In this document: one piece after another, positions 8,473-16,609 of the stretch
How positions within the stretch are numbered: position 1 is the stretch's first letter
Layout of the letters: each line of letters starts with the position of its first letter
Source of the DNA: Chitinophagaceae bacterium
Lineage (GTDB): Bacteria > Bacteroidota > Bacteroidia > Cytophagales > Cytophagaceae
DNA length: 64,000 nucleotides
Direction: 5' to 3'
Assembly (NCBI GenBank): GCA_028288405.1
Contig: JAQBNS010000097.1
Location: 1 to 64,000 of the forward strand
Notes under the pieces: generated by a model
Databases searched by the model: none
Seen by the model: only the letters and a program-made list of their open reading frames with translations
What the model was told of the DNA's origin: nothing
Translations under genes and position numbers: made by a program

Positions 8473-9582
8473 ATGTCAGTTATAATTGATCAAATAGAAA
8501 TATACGCTTCACCCATAAAACTCAAAGAACCTTTTGTTATTTCTTTGGGACCGATAACGCATGCAGAGAATGTAGTCATTGTCATTCGTACGCGCCAAGG
8601 AATAACGGGCTATGGAGAATGCAGTCCTTTTCTCACTATCAATGGAGAAAACATGGGCACCGCAGTAGTTGTGGCTCAAGTGCTGGCCAGGACATTGAAA
8701 GGTAAGAATGCCTTGGATATAGAAGACTGTGTCTTATCCATGGATAAAATCATTTATGGCAACTCCAGTATCAAGAGCGCTTTTGACATGGCACTGTATG
8801 ACATTGCTTCACAACAGGCACAATTGCCCTTGTATGTTTTTTTAGGCGGCAAAAAAGATAAACCGATTCAAACTGATTATACCATCAGTCTTGGTCCTTT
8901 AGAAAAAATGGTCGGCGATGCACAACGCATCAAGGACAGAGGATTTCAAATCATCAAAATAAAATTAGGTGGTACGAAGCAAGATGACATTCAGCGCATC
9001 AAAAGTATCCGTGAACAAATTGGAATGGACATCACATTGCGCATCGATGCCAACCAGGGCTGGACGCCTCTTGATGCGCTGGAGATCTTAAAAACAATAG
9101 CGCCTTATGATATTCAGCATTGTGAAGAACCCATTCCACGCTGGCAGTTTATGAAACTTCCTTTTCTTCGGGAGCAAAGTCCTATTCTCATCATGGCGGA
9201 TGAATCCTGTTGCGACGAACACGATGCCGAACGACTCATTGACCTGAAGGCTTGCGATGGATTGAATGTTAAACTGGGTAAGTCATCAGGAATTTTTAAA
9301 GCATTGAAAATAATTCGTTTGGCCGAACAGGCTAAACTCAGCATTCAGATTGGAGGATTTTTAGAATCCAGATTGGCCTTTACCGCCTCTGCACACCTGG
9401 CTTTATGTAGCGACCGGGTCATGTTTTATGATTTCGATACGCCCATGATGTTTGAAGAAGATCCGGTGATCGGCGGAATTAAATATGGTGAACACGGAAT
9501 GGTTCAGGTACCCGATGTTCCGGGATTGGGGGCGGTTATGGATGTTGATTATTTGAAGCGATTGGATAAAATAATGGTATAA
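8473..9582 (+). CDS. Dipeptide epimerase (enolase superfamily)
   Basis: The 369-residue protein belongs to the muconate-lactonizing subgroup. Catalytic lysines are in IIKIKLGG (K162, K164) and NVKLGKS (K267). Metal ligands are D192 (RIDANQGW), E218 (HCEEP) and D243 (MADES). The dipeptide-binding D-x-D is at 320-322 (FYDFDTP). Such enzymes epimerise L-Ala-D/L-Glu or other dipeptides, linked to murein peptide recycling. From memory it resembles the crystallised Cytophaga hutchinsonii enzyme, so its exact dipeptide need not be Ala-Glu. The ATG at 8473 is chosen because upstream in-frame sequence overlaps the GH9 gene and lacks family similarity. Only 41 bases separate it from GH9. Confidence 0.9.
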   Translation: MSVIIDQIEIYASPIKLKEPFVISLGPITHAENVVIVIRTRQGITGYGECSPFLTINGENMGTAVVVAQVLARTLKGKNALDIEDCVLSMDKIIYGNSSIKSAFDMALYDIASQQAQLPLYVFLGGKKDKPIQTDYTISLGPLEKMVGDAQRIKDRGFQIIKIKLGGTKQDDIQRIKSIREQIGMDITLRIDANQGWTPLDALEILKTIAPYDIQHCEEPIPRWQFMKLPFLREQSPILIMADESCCDEHDAERLIDLKACDGLNVKLGKSSGIFKALKIIRLAEQAKLSIQIGGFLESRLAFTASAHLALCSDRVMFYDFDTPMMFEEDPVIGGIKYGEHGMVQVPDVPGLGAVMDVDYLKRLDKIMV

Positions 9583-9611
9583 AAAAAGCGGAAGTTTATT
9601 TCCGTTTTTTA
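9581..9611 (+). terminator. Terminator of the dipeptide epimerase gene
   Basis: An A-run and GCGGAA pair with TTCCG and TTTTTT around a short AT loop immediately after the stop. The mirror A/T runs could also serve the convergent small gene. Confidence 0.6.
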
Positions 9612-9614
9612 AAT

Positions 9615-9761
9615 TTACTCTTGCGAGAAAGGATTTTCATTCTTCTTTTTATTCGGCGTATTTTCTTTGCGCTCACGGCTGTCCAGGTTGTCTCTGATTT
9701 CGGGACTTGTTTTATGCGATGGAGCTTGTTTTGTTTTACCAGGTTTGGTTGTGTTTTTCAT
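9615..9761 (-). CDS. Tiny basic hydrophilic protein (48 aa)
   Basis: The frame starts MKNTTKPGKTKQAPSHKTSP and ends NPFSQE. It is lysine/asparagine-rich, has no hydrophobic segment and looks disordered. It resembles in style the two tiny proteins at 10620 and 10786 (lysine-rich, proline and threonine near the start), though no alignment is claimed. It sits 36 bases downstream of the acetolactate decarboxylase gene on the same strand, so it may be co-transcribed. No family recognised. Confidence 0.5.
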   Translation of the reverse strand: MKNTTKPGKTKQAPSHKTSPEIRDNLDSRERKENTPNKKKNENPFSQE

Positions 9762-9797
9762 AGTGGTAATTTTTAAGTGAATAAATGTAAAGGCTTA

Positions 9798-10523
9798 TTA
9801 TTTGAGAGGTTGCTGCAAATCAATATCAGTCAAAGATGCAGGATCAGGTAAAGCGATGATAAGCTGATCGGCATAATCAATTTCGATGCGTACTTTTCTT
9901 AATTGGCAATCCTGCACATGACCACCACTGTTTCGTTGCGCAGTAAGAAAGTGAAAATGATATTCCGGGGAATTGATAACCTCTGCAGAGCGGGGACTAT
10001 GAAAGCCAACCATGGTACCGGCAGTGTTTGAATTTACAATTACTTTTTTCCCCGCTTGCTCAATCGGGCGGTAAGGTTTTTGTTGGGGTTGGTAACAAAA
10101 ATATTCGATGGTATTGAATTGGCCTGTAATACGTACCGCTGCAAAAGAATTTTTATATAATACCGAATCTAAAAAAGACTGTAATTCTTTTAATGTATAA
10201 GGCTTATCTAGTTCATAGATCTTTTCTGCTTTAAAAAACTTTACGGCGGCAAAAGGAAGCGTCGTTTGCGGATCCATTACTTTGGCTTTGCCATCAGCGG
10301 AAAACTGATAAGCCGTATCGTTGACCATTACTAATTCTCCAGCGATATGATCAATACTTCCTAAACCGAAGTTACCGTGTTGTTTTATTTCTTTTAATGT
10401 TTTCACACCGTCGTAATGTCCAAGTCTGACAGTGCGATTCAGTGAGGCATAATAAATGGCATCTTGTGCAATAGCTATACTATAACAATATAAGAAAATG
10501 AATAAGATTAAAAGGCGAGTCAT
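9798..10523 (-). CDS. budA: Alpha-acetolactate decarboxylase with signal peptide
   Basis: The 241-residue protein opens with a signal peptide (RLLILFIFLYCYSIAIAQ, residues 3-20). The rest matches acetolactate decarboxylase: NFGLGSIDHIAGELV near 51-65 with the catalytic glutamate, TMVGFHSP near 170-177, and zinc ligands H189, H191 (YHFHF) and H202 (GGHVQD). The enzyme converts acetolactate to acetoin. A signal peptide puts it in the periplasm or outside, which is unusual but known for some secreted homologues. No acetolactate synthase is nearby. The start lies 30 bases from a TGGCAC-N5-TTG site, divergent from a second such site. Confidence 0.88.
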   Translation of the reverse strand: MTRLLILFIFLYCYSIAIAQDAIYYASLNRTVRLGHYDGVKTLKEIKQHGNFGLGSIDHIAGELVMVNDTAYQFSADGKAKVMDPQTTLPFAAVKFFKAEKIYELDKPYTLKELQSFLDSVLYKNSFAAVRITGQFNTIEYFCYQPQQKPYRPIEQAGKKVIVNSNTAGTMVGFHSPRSAEVINSPEYHFHFLTAQRNSGGHVQDCQLRKVRIEIDYADQLIIALPDPASLTDIDLQQPLK

Positions 10524-10551
10524 ATAACAGTTTATTAGGTTCTACTGACTA

Positions 10552-10567
10552 CCCAAATAAAGTGCCA
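10552..10567 (-). promoter_or_regulatory. TGGCAC-N5-TTGGG promoter-like site for budA
   Basis: On the minus strand TGGCAC (10567-10562), TTTAT, then TTGGG (10556-10552). It ends about 30 bases before the budA ATG. Together with the plus-strand site at 10575 it forms an inverted TGGCAC pair separated by seven bases. Confidence 0.5.
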
Positions 10568-10574
10568 GTTCAAA

Positions 10575-10590
10575 TGGCACAAGCTTTGAA
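10575..10590 (+). promoter_or_regulatory. TGGCAC-N5-TTGAA promoter-like site
   Basis: TGGCAC (10575-10580), AAGCT, TTGAA (10586-10590), ending 29 bases before the ATG at 10620. It has the same TGGCAC-N3-CTTTG core as the sites at 1491 and 4740. Confidence 0.5.
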
Positions 10591-10619
10591 CAACTATAAG
10601 TGAACCAAACCCTACCACT

Positions 10620-10775
10620 ATGAAAAAGAACACATCGGCGGGTATCCTGATTGAATCAGAATCGCTGAAAAAGGCTGGTACATCAAGAGAAGGCGATCTT
10701 GTAGCTTCTCCTCCACATCACGCACATGCCAAACCATTGGGTAAAGACTTGCTGAAAAAAGGGAAAAAAAGTTAA
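10620..10775 (+). CDS. Tiny basic protein (51 aa)
   Basis: MKKNTSAGILIESESLKKAG opens the frame; the tail is lysine-rich (GKDLLKKGKKS) after a histidine patch (PPHHAHA). There is no signal or membrane segment. The frame is too short for most gene finders but has a good promoter-like site 30 bases upstream and is followed after 10 bases by another small gene on the same strand. No family is recognised; a small stress-induced protein is a reasonable guess. Confidence 0.55.
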   Translation: MKKNTSAGILIESESLKKAGTSREGDLVASPPHHAHAKPLGKDLLKKGKKS

Positions 10776-10785
10776 CATAAAAGAT

Positions 10786-10980
10786 ATGAGTAAACTACAA
10801 CGAAACAGCCCTACACCTTTGAACGTTCCAAAGAAAAAGGGCAACGGTGACGAAGGAACGGAGGCCACCAAAGGGAATTCTACTATTGTTGGTCAACCCG
10901 AATTAACCGGAAGAAAAGATGTTAAGCATGAACACCAATTGAATGAAAGAGAAAATGGATCTCATGCTTATACTGATTAA
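10786..10980 (+). CDS. Small hydrophilic disordered protein (64 aa)
   Basis: This 64-residue product is lysine/asparagine/glutamate-rich with an N-terminal PTPLNVPKKKGNG and an acidic-basic tail (LNERENGSHAYTD). It has no hydrophobic core, so it is predicted to be disordered. It lies 10 bases after the 51-residue gene and is closed by a hairpin, so the two form a short operon under the site at 10575. The function is unknown. Confidence 0.55.
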   Translation: MSKLQRNSPTPLNVPKKKGNGDEGTEATKGNSTIVGQPELTGRKDVKHEHQLNERENGSHAYTD

Positions 10981-10986
10981 TGATGA

Positions 10987-11017
10987 AGGAGGCTGTTTAG
11001 ATACGGCCTCTTTTTTT
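10987..11017 (+). terminator. Terminator of the 10620-10980 operon
   Basis: GAGGC (10989-10993) pairs with GCCTC (11006-11010), followed by seven T. It starts within ten bases of the stop. Confidence 0.7.
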
Positions 11018-11053
11018 ATAAAGTAATGCACAAGTAGAGCAGGTGTGGGCATA

Positions 11054-11212
11054 ATAATCCACAGCAGTCTTATTTTTAATTTATAAAAGCATTTTAATAA
11101 ATACATATTAAAATCGCCACCGGCCCTTTTGGACGTGGTTTTAAAGGCGCCCTTGTTTTTTATGCGTATAAAATTTAGTAAGCGGCATACAGTTTGAATA
11201 ATCCACAGCAGT
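11054..11212. repeat. 15-bp direct repeat pair ATAATCCACAGCAGT
   Basis: The identical 15-mer occurs at 11054-11068 and 11198-11212, 144 bases apart, in the gap before the beta-barrel gene. Its core TAATCCACA is one base off a DnaA box. A regulator site or a remnant of duplication are both possible. The second copy lies about 25 bases before the ATG at 11237, in the leader or promoter region. Confidence 0.5.
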
Positions 11213-11236
11213 ATTCAACCAGAAAAATTATCAGCC

Positions 11237-11863
11237 ATGAAAAAAATTTTATTTGCATTAGCCATCGCATGGTGTGTCATTACCGGGGCAATGGCACAAG
11301 AAGTAGCTGTAGGAGTTACAGCAGGCATCGGACATTCCTGGTTATCAGATCAAGCAGGCAGGACATTGGGACATCCGGCCTGGAATGTAGGCGGTACTTT
11401 TATTTATAGTACAGCGAGACATTGGGGCTTTGGATTTGACATTAAATATTCCAGAGAAGGAAGAACGACACGCTATGAACCAGATGATCACAGAGAGCGT
11501 GCTAATTTAGATTATGTGCGTGTCCCGCTTCGTGTGACTTATTTCTTCAATGAATTGGACAAGGATGTGCGATTGAAAGTTTCATTGGCACCAACTATGG
11601 GATTTCTTGCAGCAGCACGTTATATGATCAGAGACAGTGATGGACATGAAGTATCCAACAACAGTTTTAAAGATCAGGTCAACGGGTTCGACTTCGGTTT
11701 GACCTTCGGTGCAGGTGTTAACTTTCGCGTCAGTGAAAGAGCTTGGTTGACAACAGAGTTGGCTTACTACAATGGATTTACCAACGTGGCTAAAACCGGT
11801 GGCACGACTTTAAACAGAAACCTTGCGCTCAATGTCGGTGTGATGTTTGGAATCAATAAGTAA
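11237..11863 (+). CDS. Outer-membrane beta-barrel protein
   Basis: The 208-residue protein has a signal peptide (MKKILFALAIAWCVITGAMAQ) and an eight-strand-type barrel: alternating hydrophobic strands such as WGFGFDIKYSREG, LDYVRVPLRVTYFF and GFDFGLTFGAGVNF, ending NLALNVGVMFGINK. It fits the porin-family/PorT-like barrels abundant in Bacteroidota. There is no OmpA-like peptidoglycan domain. The exact role is unknown. Single gene with a strong terminator. Confidence 0.8.
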   Translation: MKKILFALAIAWCVITGAMAQEVAVGVTAGIGHSWLSDQAGRTLGHPAWNVGGTFIYSTARHWGFGFDIKYSREGRTTRYEPDDHRERANLDYVRVPLRVTYFFNELDKDVRLKVSLAPTMGFLAAARYMIRDSDGHEVSNNSFKDQVNGFDFGLTFGAGVNFRVSERAWLTTELAYYNGFTNVAKTGGTTLNRNLALNVGVMFGINK

Positions 11864-11884
11864 TAGCTGAGATACAGCTGGAAG

Positions 11885-11917
11885 AAAGGAGTGACCGTTT
11901 AAGTCACTCCTTTTTTG
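11885..11917 (+). terminator. Terminator of the beta-barrel gene
   Basis: An 11-bp perfect stem (AAAGGAGTGAC with GTCACTCCTTT), seven-base loop and T-run follow the stop at 11863. Confidence 0.85.
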
Positions 11918-11948
11918 TTTTGATACATGAAATGCAGATGTTTGCAAC

Positions 11949-12617
11949 ATGAATATCAATGAATTCCTGATCAAACGCTTTCGCCTTTCGCAAGAAGAGA
12001 GCATTGCATTTTTACAGGAACACGAAGTCTTGATCAATGGACACAAAGCCAGCCAGCGTGAAGCGCTGACTAAAGAAGACGGCTTAATGATCGATGGAGA
12101 ACAGATCAGAGAAGAGCAGACCTTTAGCTATTACGCTTATTACAAACCACGCGGCATTGAGTGCACACTGAATCCGGAAATAGAAAATAATTTATTCGCC
12201 ATTCTTCCTTTTAAGGAAAAGGTATATCCTATCGGACGGCTTGATAAAGAATCTGAAGGGTTACTCATTCTCACCAATGACGGGCGTTTATACAAAGACA
12301 TTGCCTTAGCCAATAATTTCAAAGAGAAAGAATACGAAGTCACCGTCGATGCACTGCTTACAGAACAAGCATTAAAACAATTGGAGGAAGGTGTTTTCAT
12401 AAAAGGCCGTATGACCAGACCGGCAACCGTCCAAACGACGGGTCCACAAAGTTTTCGGATCGTACTGACCCAAGGCATCAACCGTCAGATTCGGCGGATG
12501 TGTTATAAGTTAGGTTATGAAGTGACGGCGCTAAAACGAATACGCATAGCAGGCGTTAAACTAGAGGACTTGAACAGTGGCGCCTACAGAAGATTAACGA
12601 AAGAAGAGATTTTTTAA
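11949..12617 (+). CDS. rluF: 23S rRNA pseudouridine synthase, RluF/RluE type
   Basis: The 222-residue protein has an S4 RNA-binding domain (about 1-58) followed by the RsuA-type catalytic domain. The nucleophile D99 is in PIGRLDKESEGLL, and the C-terminal GINRQIRRMCYKLGYEV motif is characteristic of RluB/E/F. RluF isomerises uridine in helix 80 of 23S rRNA; RluE or RsuA specificity cannot be fully excluded. The length is close to the catalytic core, without the basic C-terminal tail of the E. coli protein. The start follows the preceding terminator by 31 bases. Confidence 0.87.
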   Translation: MNINEFLIKRFRLSQEESIAFLQEHEVLINGHKASQREALTKEDGLMIDGEQIREEQTFSYYAYYKPRGIECTLNPEIENNLFAILPFKEKVYPIGRLDKESEGLLILTNDGRLYKDIALANNFKEKEYEVTVDALLTEQALKQLEEGVFIKGRMTRPATVQTTGPQSFRIVLTQGINRQIRRMCYKLGYEVTALKRIRIAGVKLEDLNSGAYRRLTKEEIF

Positions 12618-12758
12618 GTCTTCATGACGAAAATTGGGCATTTGGTAGATCTATCCAAAGAAATTGAAATTGTGGCTTGTTTATTGTTTTGTGTGAAAAA
12701 GATAAGCGTTCAAACGACTTATTAAATCAATAAGCTTTTCACTTTTAACTCATTAGCC

Positions 12759-13475
12759 ATGAGAAGCATCATTTTTCATCTTCTATTTTTACTACCCTGT
12801 ATGGTGAAAGCTCAAAACTTTACCATACAACCATTGGCTTGCGGTGTATGGGGGAAAGAAAACTGGTCCACTTATACAGAAACAGACTTGCAAAGAAAAA
12901 GCTATCCAGGTCCTGTGGATCTGGAGCAATACAATAGATACAAGCCTTCCAACGATGTATCCTTTTTAGCAGAAGATCAATACGGCTACATCAACAATCT
13001 GCAATGCATCCGCTGGAGTCTTGAACAAGATGCGGTCCCTTACAAAGTCACCGTGAAAGAAAATGGCAAAAGAGTAATTCTCTCTCAGGCGGTAACTACA
13101 GGCTGCGGTTTGATACTTTTTCCCGACAGTCTCATGAAATTCAAAACTTCCACGTTGGAAGTGACCGTAGAACAGGAAGGTTATTATCCGATGCATTATT
13201 CCTTCAAAGCCATTCATAAGAAAGAACGCAGTGAGTTGATGGATCAATTGCTTACTTGCGCGGATATTCATAGTCAGGTCGGTATCTTATTGAAAAATGA
13301 AAAATACCGGGAGGCTTTGTCTTTATTGGAAATAGAAAAATTAAGAAATCCAGGCGATCCGGATTTGGATAACTTATATTGGAGAACAGCAAGCAGAATC
13401 CGTTTTTGTCCGTTGGTATTTAGAGATGAAAATCCTTTTAGCTTAAGCATTAATAACGTACCGTTAATCTACTGA
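12759..13475 (+). CDS. Exported protein of unknown function
   Basis: The 238-residue protein starts with a signal peptide (MRSIIFHLLFLLPCMVKAQ). The mature part has no family recognised: a beta-rich segment around residues 60-145 (YKVTVKENGKRVILSQAV, STLEVTVEQEGYYPMHY) could be an Ig-like or carboxypeptidase-regulatory-like fold, followed by a helical part (LMDQLLTCADIHSQVGILL, KYREALSLLEIEKLRNPGD) that looks TPR-like. It is followed after nine bases by a small membrane protein gene and is probably co-transcribed with it. Confidence 0.65.
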   Translation: MRSIIFHLLFLLPCMVKAQNFTIQPLACGVWGKENWSTYTETDLQRKSYPGPVDLEQYNRYKPSNDVSFLAEDQYGYINNLQCIRWSLEQDAVPYKVTVKENGKRVILSQAVTTGCGLILFPDSLMKFKTSTLEVTVEQEGYYPMHYSFKAIHKKERSELMDQLLTCADIHSQVGILLKNEKYREALSLLEIEKLRNPGDPDLDNLYWRTASRIRFCPLVFRDENPFSLSINNVPLIY

Positions 13476-13484
13476 TGAGTTCAC

Positions 13485-13682
13485 ATGAATAATTCTAATC
13501 CTAAGATGAACACGATCAAAAAAATTCTTTTCTACGCATTCATTTTTGTTGCCTGGTTAATCAGTACTTTTTTAATGGTCTCCTCAAATTTCTTCGAGTT
13601 CAATTTTCCGATGAGTTTAATGCTGCTTCCTTTGCCTTTTATAGCGGCGATGTTTCTTTTGTTTTATTTAAGAAGAAAATAG
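13485..13682 (+). CDS. Small two-span membrane protein
   Basis: The 65-residue protein has two hydrophobic segments (ILFYAFIFVAWLISTFLMV and MSLMLLPLPFIAAMFLLFYL) ending in LRRK. An alternative start at 13506 (MNTIKKILF) would remove seven polar residues. No family is recognised. It follows the exported protein by nine bases, so the two are probably one transcript. Confidence 0.6.
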   Translation: MNNSNPKMNTIKKILFYAFIFVAWLISTFLMVSSNFFEFNFPMSLMLLPLPFIAAMFLLFYLRRK

Positions 13683-14018
13683 AAATTTACTGTTCATCCT
13701 ATGAAACCAGTTTTTAATATCAATTTCCACTTATTACTTCCTTAAAAAGAAGACAAAACGGTAGGTCGAAGACTTGCGCTAAGGATCATTATCCGCAAAA
13801 GAACTTGCGCACTAGAAATTTTTTTGAATTTTCTTTCATCGACAAAAAAGCCTGATTTTTAACAACAGCTTCTTTTTAAACAAGGACAATTGCGATCTGT
13901 TTGTTCACATTCGGAAACCATGATTGTCTTTTATATATTGGTCGTGTGCACATGCATATAAAGAACTAAGCACTAGCCCTTTTTGCTTATTCTGACCAGC
14001 TATTAAAAATTCGACTCC
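13683..14018. other. 336-base gap upstream of the beta-helix gene
   Basis: No convincing frame is seen. The octamer ACTTGCGC occurs twice (13772-13779 and 13803-13810), 31 bases apart, followed by AT-rich sequence. The promoter of the 14019 gene presumably lies in the last 100 bases, but no clear TAnnTTTG element was found. Confidence 0.4.
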
Positions 14019-16553
14019 ATGAAGTATTTGACCAGCCTGCATTGCGGGATGTTGTTTTTTCTATTTAGTCTTACCACTCAAGCCGCAACGCGTATTGTAA
14101 CCACTACTGCAGATAATGGAGCGGGAAGTTTCAGAAACACGCTTTCTGCTTCCGGAAACGGTGACGTCATCCAATTTGCGATTCCGGGTAGTGGTGTTCA
14201 TCTAATTACTCTTACTTCTATTATAGGAGTTACTCAAAATAATCTGACCATCGATGCTACGACACAAACAGGTTATACCTGCGGCAACCCCACCATTATC
14301 ATCGAATTGGGTGGTGCCTGGCCTTGTACATTCAATGTGCAGGGAACAGGAAACACGATCAAAGGAATCTCCTTCCGCAATGTCTTGTTTACATTCAATG
14401 GTGGCGGTTCTCATACGTTGCAAGGTTGCTGGTTTAACTTAAACGACACGGGTACCGGAGTGTCCGGCAATAACATGGGCAACAGTCTCATGACATTTAC
14501 CAACTCAACAGGCAATACAATCGGAGGCACAGCTTGCGGTACTCGAAATGTGTTTTCCATGGGCGGAGCAACCTATACGTCTTCGGGTGCCATACGCCTG
14601 AACACGGGCTGCAACAACAACAGCTTTACCGGTAACTATTTCGGAACAGATAAAACCGGAATGACCACAGTGCTCAATCAAAACAGCGACCATATTTTCT
14701 GGGTTACCAATTCCACGGGTATCACCTTTGATCAGAATGTCATTTGCGGCGCAAGACCTGTAGGGGCTATCGGAGGATTCGGTATTTATACGGATGGTGC
14801 CAGTGCCAATGGATTAACGATTACCAATAATAAAATAGGCGTTCGTTCCGATGGAACGGATGGAGGTACCACCTGGGGTAACGCCTATGGCGGAGTAGCG
14901 GTCGAGTCGTCAACCTGTAACAGTTTTACTTTCAATGGAAATATCGTTTGTCAAAATGGATTGGTAGCCGGTGCGGACATTCAGAAGTGTGGCTTGTATG
15001 TGTTGTCGGCTTGTGCCACGGTAAACATTAAAAATAATTTTGTAGGTGTTACACCGAGCTTTCAATTGGCCGGTAACTACTTCACCGGTATCTTCATCAA
15101 CGGTGTATGCAGTGCAGTCACGATCAGTAACAATGTGATTGGTGGCAATGGTTATACTTTATCAACGGGTGATGAATCACACGGCCTTTCTCTGGAACAG
15201 GCTTGTACAAACGTTAGCATCACGAATAACTACATCGGCACGAATGCCGCTGGCGCAGATTTAGGCAATTACTGTTCAGGCATTACAATTTCGGGTGGCA
15301 GCACTTATACACTTACTGGTAATGTCATCGGCTTTAATAAAGGCAAACGCACCAATATTCCCAATGCTTGTTTGGTCTTGACTAATACTACAGATGTGGT
15401 GATACAAGGCAATACACTGGGTGGTTTTACTTCCGCAGGTCCGGCCGGACAAAAGAACCAAGGCTTAAACATTGATGGAGGCGGAGGTATTTTTATTTCA
15501 GGTGCGTCGTCGCAACGCATTCGCATTGGTGGTATGAGTGCCGGACAACAAAATGTCATTTCTTACAATCGCTCCAGTGCCATAGAAGTACAAAACGGTG
15601 ATTACGTGGAGATGCGTTGGAACAGTATGTTTTGCAACGGATTGAAAGGAATAGATTTGAATTATGGGACAGCGTTAGCAGCGAATAATAATTTTGGAAG
15701 AAATACGGTATCCATTAATTCACCGGTCAGTACAACCTTTTCCAGTTTGACCGGCACTCGTCCGGCAAATAGTATCATGGACATCTATGGTACAGGATCC
15801 TGTGCGGGTAGCACGAACTGTATAGCTCAGTCAGAATATCGCTACACAGGAACTTATACACCCTCGGCTTCTAATGTGACCGGTACAAACTGGTCTTTTG
15901 TGTATGGATCTACTATGTTCAATGACATCAGTGGATTGGCGACAGGAGGAGGTGCTGATTGTAACAGTGGATATTGCAGAACATCAGAATTCTCTCCTTG
16001 TATAGACAATGTCTTACCGGTAACACTGGTGAGTTTCGATGCCAAATGGAACGGACAATACACCGAACTGCAATGGCGCACGGCACAAGAAATTCATGCA
16101 TATCGTTTTGTTATTGAAAGAAGTCAGGACGGAGAACATTTCGTGACCATAGGCACTTCAGCAGCAGAAGGCACAGAGACTGCCGGTCATGCTTACCTCT
16201 TCGAAGATGATGAAGTACCAGAAGGTACATCCTATTATCGTTTGCGAGAAGAAGATGTGGATGGCAAATTTGGCTATAGTGAAATCAAAGCGGTGTTTAG
16301 AGGTACCAAAGCAGCGCTGGTCATCAGTCCAAATCCCAATAATGGAACATTTACTATTCTTCTAACCGGGCAAACATCAGCCGTGCATATTCAGGTGCAT
16401 AATGCTTTAGGAGCGTTGTTGTATGAAGCCAATCATGCTGCTGCACCCACTATAAGTTTACCGGTTTCCCTTACCGGCCAGCATCCCGGTATGTACATTG
16501 TCAGCATAACCGATGAACATTCCACACAGTCTGCAAAAATAGTGGTGGAATAA
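14019..16553 (+). CDS. Secreted right-handed parallel beta-helix protein with T9SS sorting domain
   Basis: The 844-residue protein has a signal peptide (LFFLFSLTTQAATRIV), a long beta-helix region (about 30-560) of short strands rich in asparagine and glycine (for example SVTISNNVIGGNG, NVSITNNYIGTNAAG), a domain from about 660 (LPVTLVSFDAKWNGQYTELQWRT) of the kind that precedes sorting domains, and a C-terminal sorting domain (LVISPNPNNGTFTILL to KIVVE). Beta-helices of this kind often act on or bind polysaccharides, but no lyase active site was identified. It is a smaller relative of the 1449-residue protein at 55768. Confidence 0.85.
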   Translation: MKYLTSLHCGMLFFLFSLTTQAATRIVTTTADNGAGSFRNTLSASGNGDVIQFAIPGSGVHLITLTSIIGVTQNNLTIDATTQTGYTCGNPTIIIELGGAWPCTFNVQGTGNTIKGISFRNVLFTFNGGGSHTLQGCWFNLNDTGTGVSGNNMGNSLMTFTNSTGNTIGGTACGTRNVFSMGGATYTSSGAIRLNTGCNNNSFTGNYFGTDKTGMTTVLNQNSDHIFWVTNSTGITFDQNVICGARPVGAIGGFGIYTDGASANGLTITNNKIGVRSDGTDGGTTWGNAYGGVAVESSTCNSFTFNGNIVCQNGLVAGADIQKCGLYVLSACATVNIKNNFVGVTPSFQLAGNYFTGIFINGVCSAVTISNNVIGGNGYTLSTGDESHGLSLEQACTNVSITNNYIGTNAAGADLGNYCSGITISGGSTYTLTGNVIGFNKGKRTNIPNACLVLTNTTDVVIQGNTLGGFTSAGPAGQKNQGLNIDGGGGIFISGASSQRIRIGGMSAGQQNVISYNRSSAIEVQNGDYVEMRWNSMFCNGLKGIDLNYGTALAANNNFGRNTVSINSPVSTTFSSLTGTRPANSIMDIYGTGSCAGSTNCIAQSEYRYTGTYTPSASNVTGTNWSFVYGSTMFNDISGLATGGGADCNSGYCRTSEFSPCIDNVLPVTLVSFDAKWNGQYTELQWRTAQEIHAYRFVIERSQDGEHFVTIGTSAAEGTETAGHAYLFEDDEVPEGTSYYRLREEDVDGKFGYSEIKAVFRGTKAALVISPNPNNGTFTILLTGQTSAVHIQVHNALGALLYEANHAAAPTISLPVSLTGQHPGMYIVSITDEHSTQSAKIVVE

Positions 16554-16579
16554 TCGTTTCGCATATTAATTGCTTTTCG

Positions 16580-16587
16580 TAGATTTG
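16580..16587 (+). promoter_or_regulatory. TAnnTTTG -7 element for ywbE
   Basis: TAGATTTG lies 22 bases before the ATG at 16610. A TTTC at 16556-16559, 20 bases upstream, may serve as -33; it lies just past the end of the preceding gene. Confidence 0.35.
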
Positions 16588-16609
16588 TCAATCTATTTAA
16601 ACGCATTGC

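Noticed and set aside
11054-11068. Replication origin with DnaA boxes
   Set aside because: Only two imperfect boxes, no AT-rich unwinding region of note, and no dnaA, dnaN or gyr gene nearby.
10903-11106. Minus-strand frame of 67 codons
   Set aside because: It overlaps the terminator and 3' end of the 10786 gene, and its hydrophobic composition comes from the AT-rich DNA.
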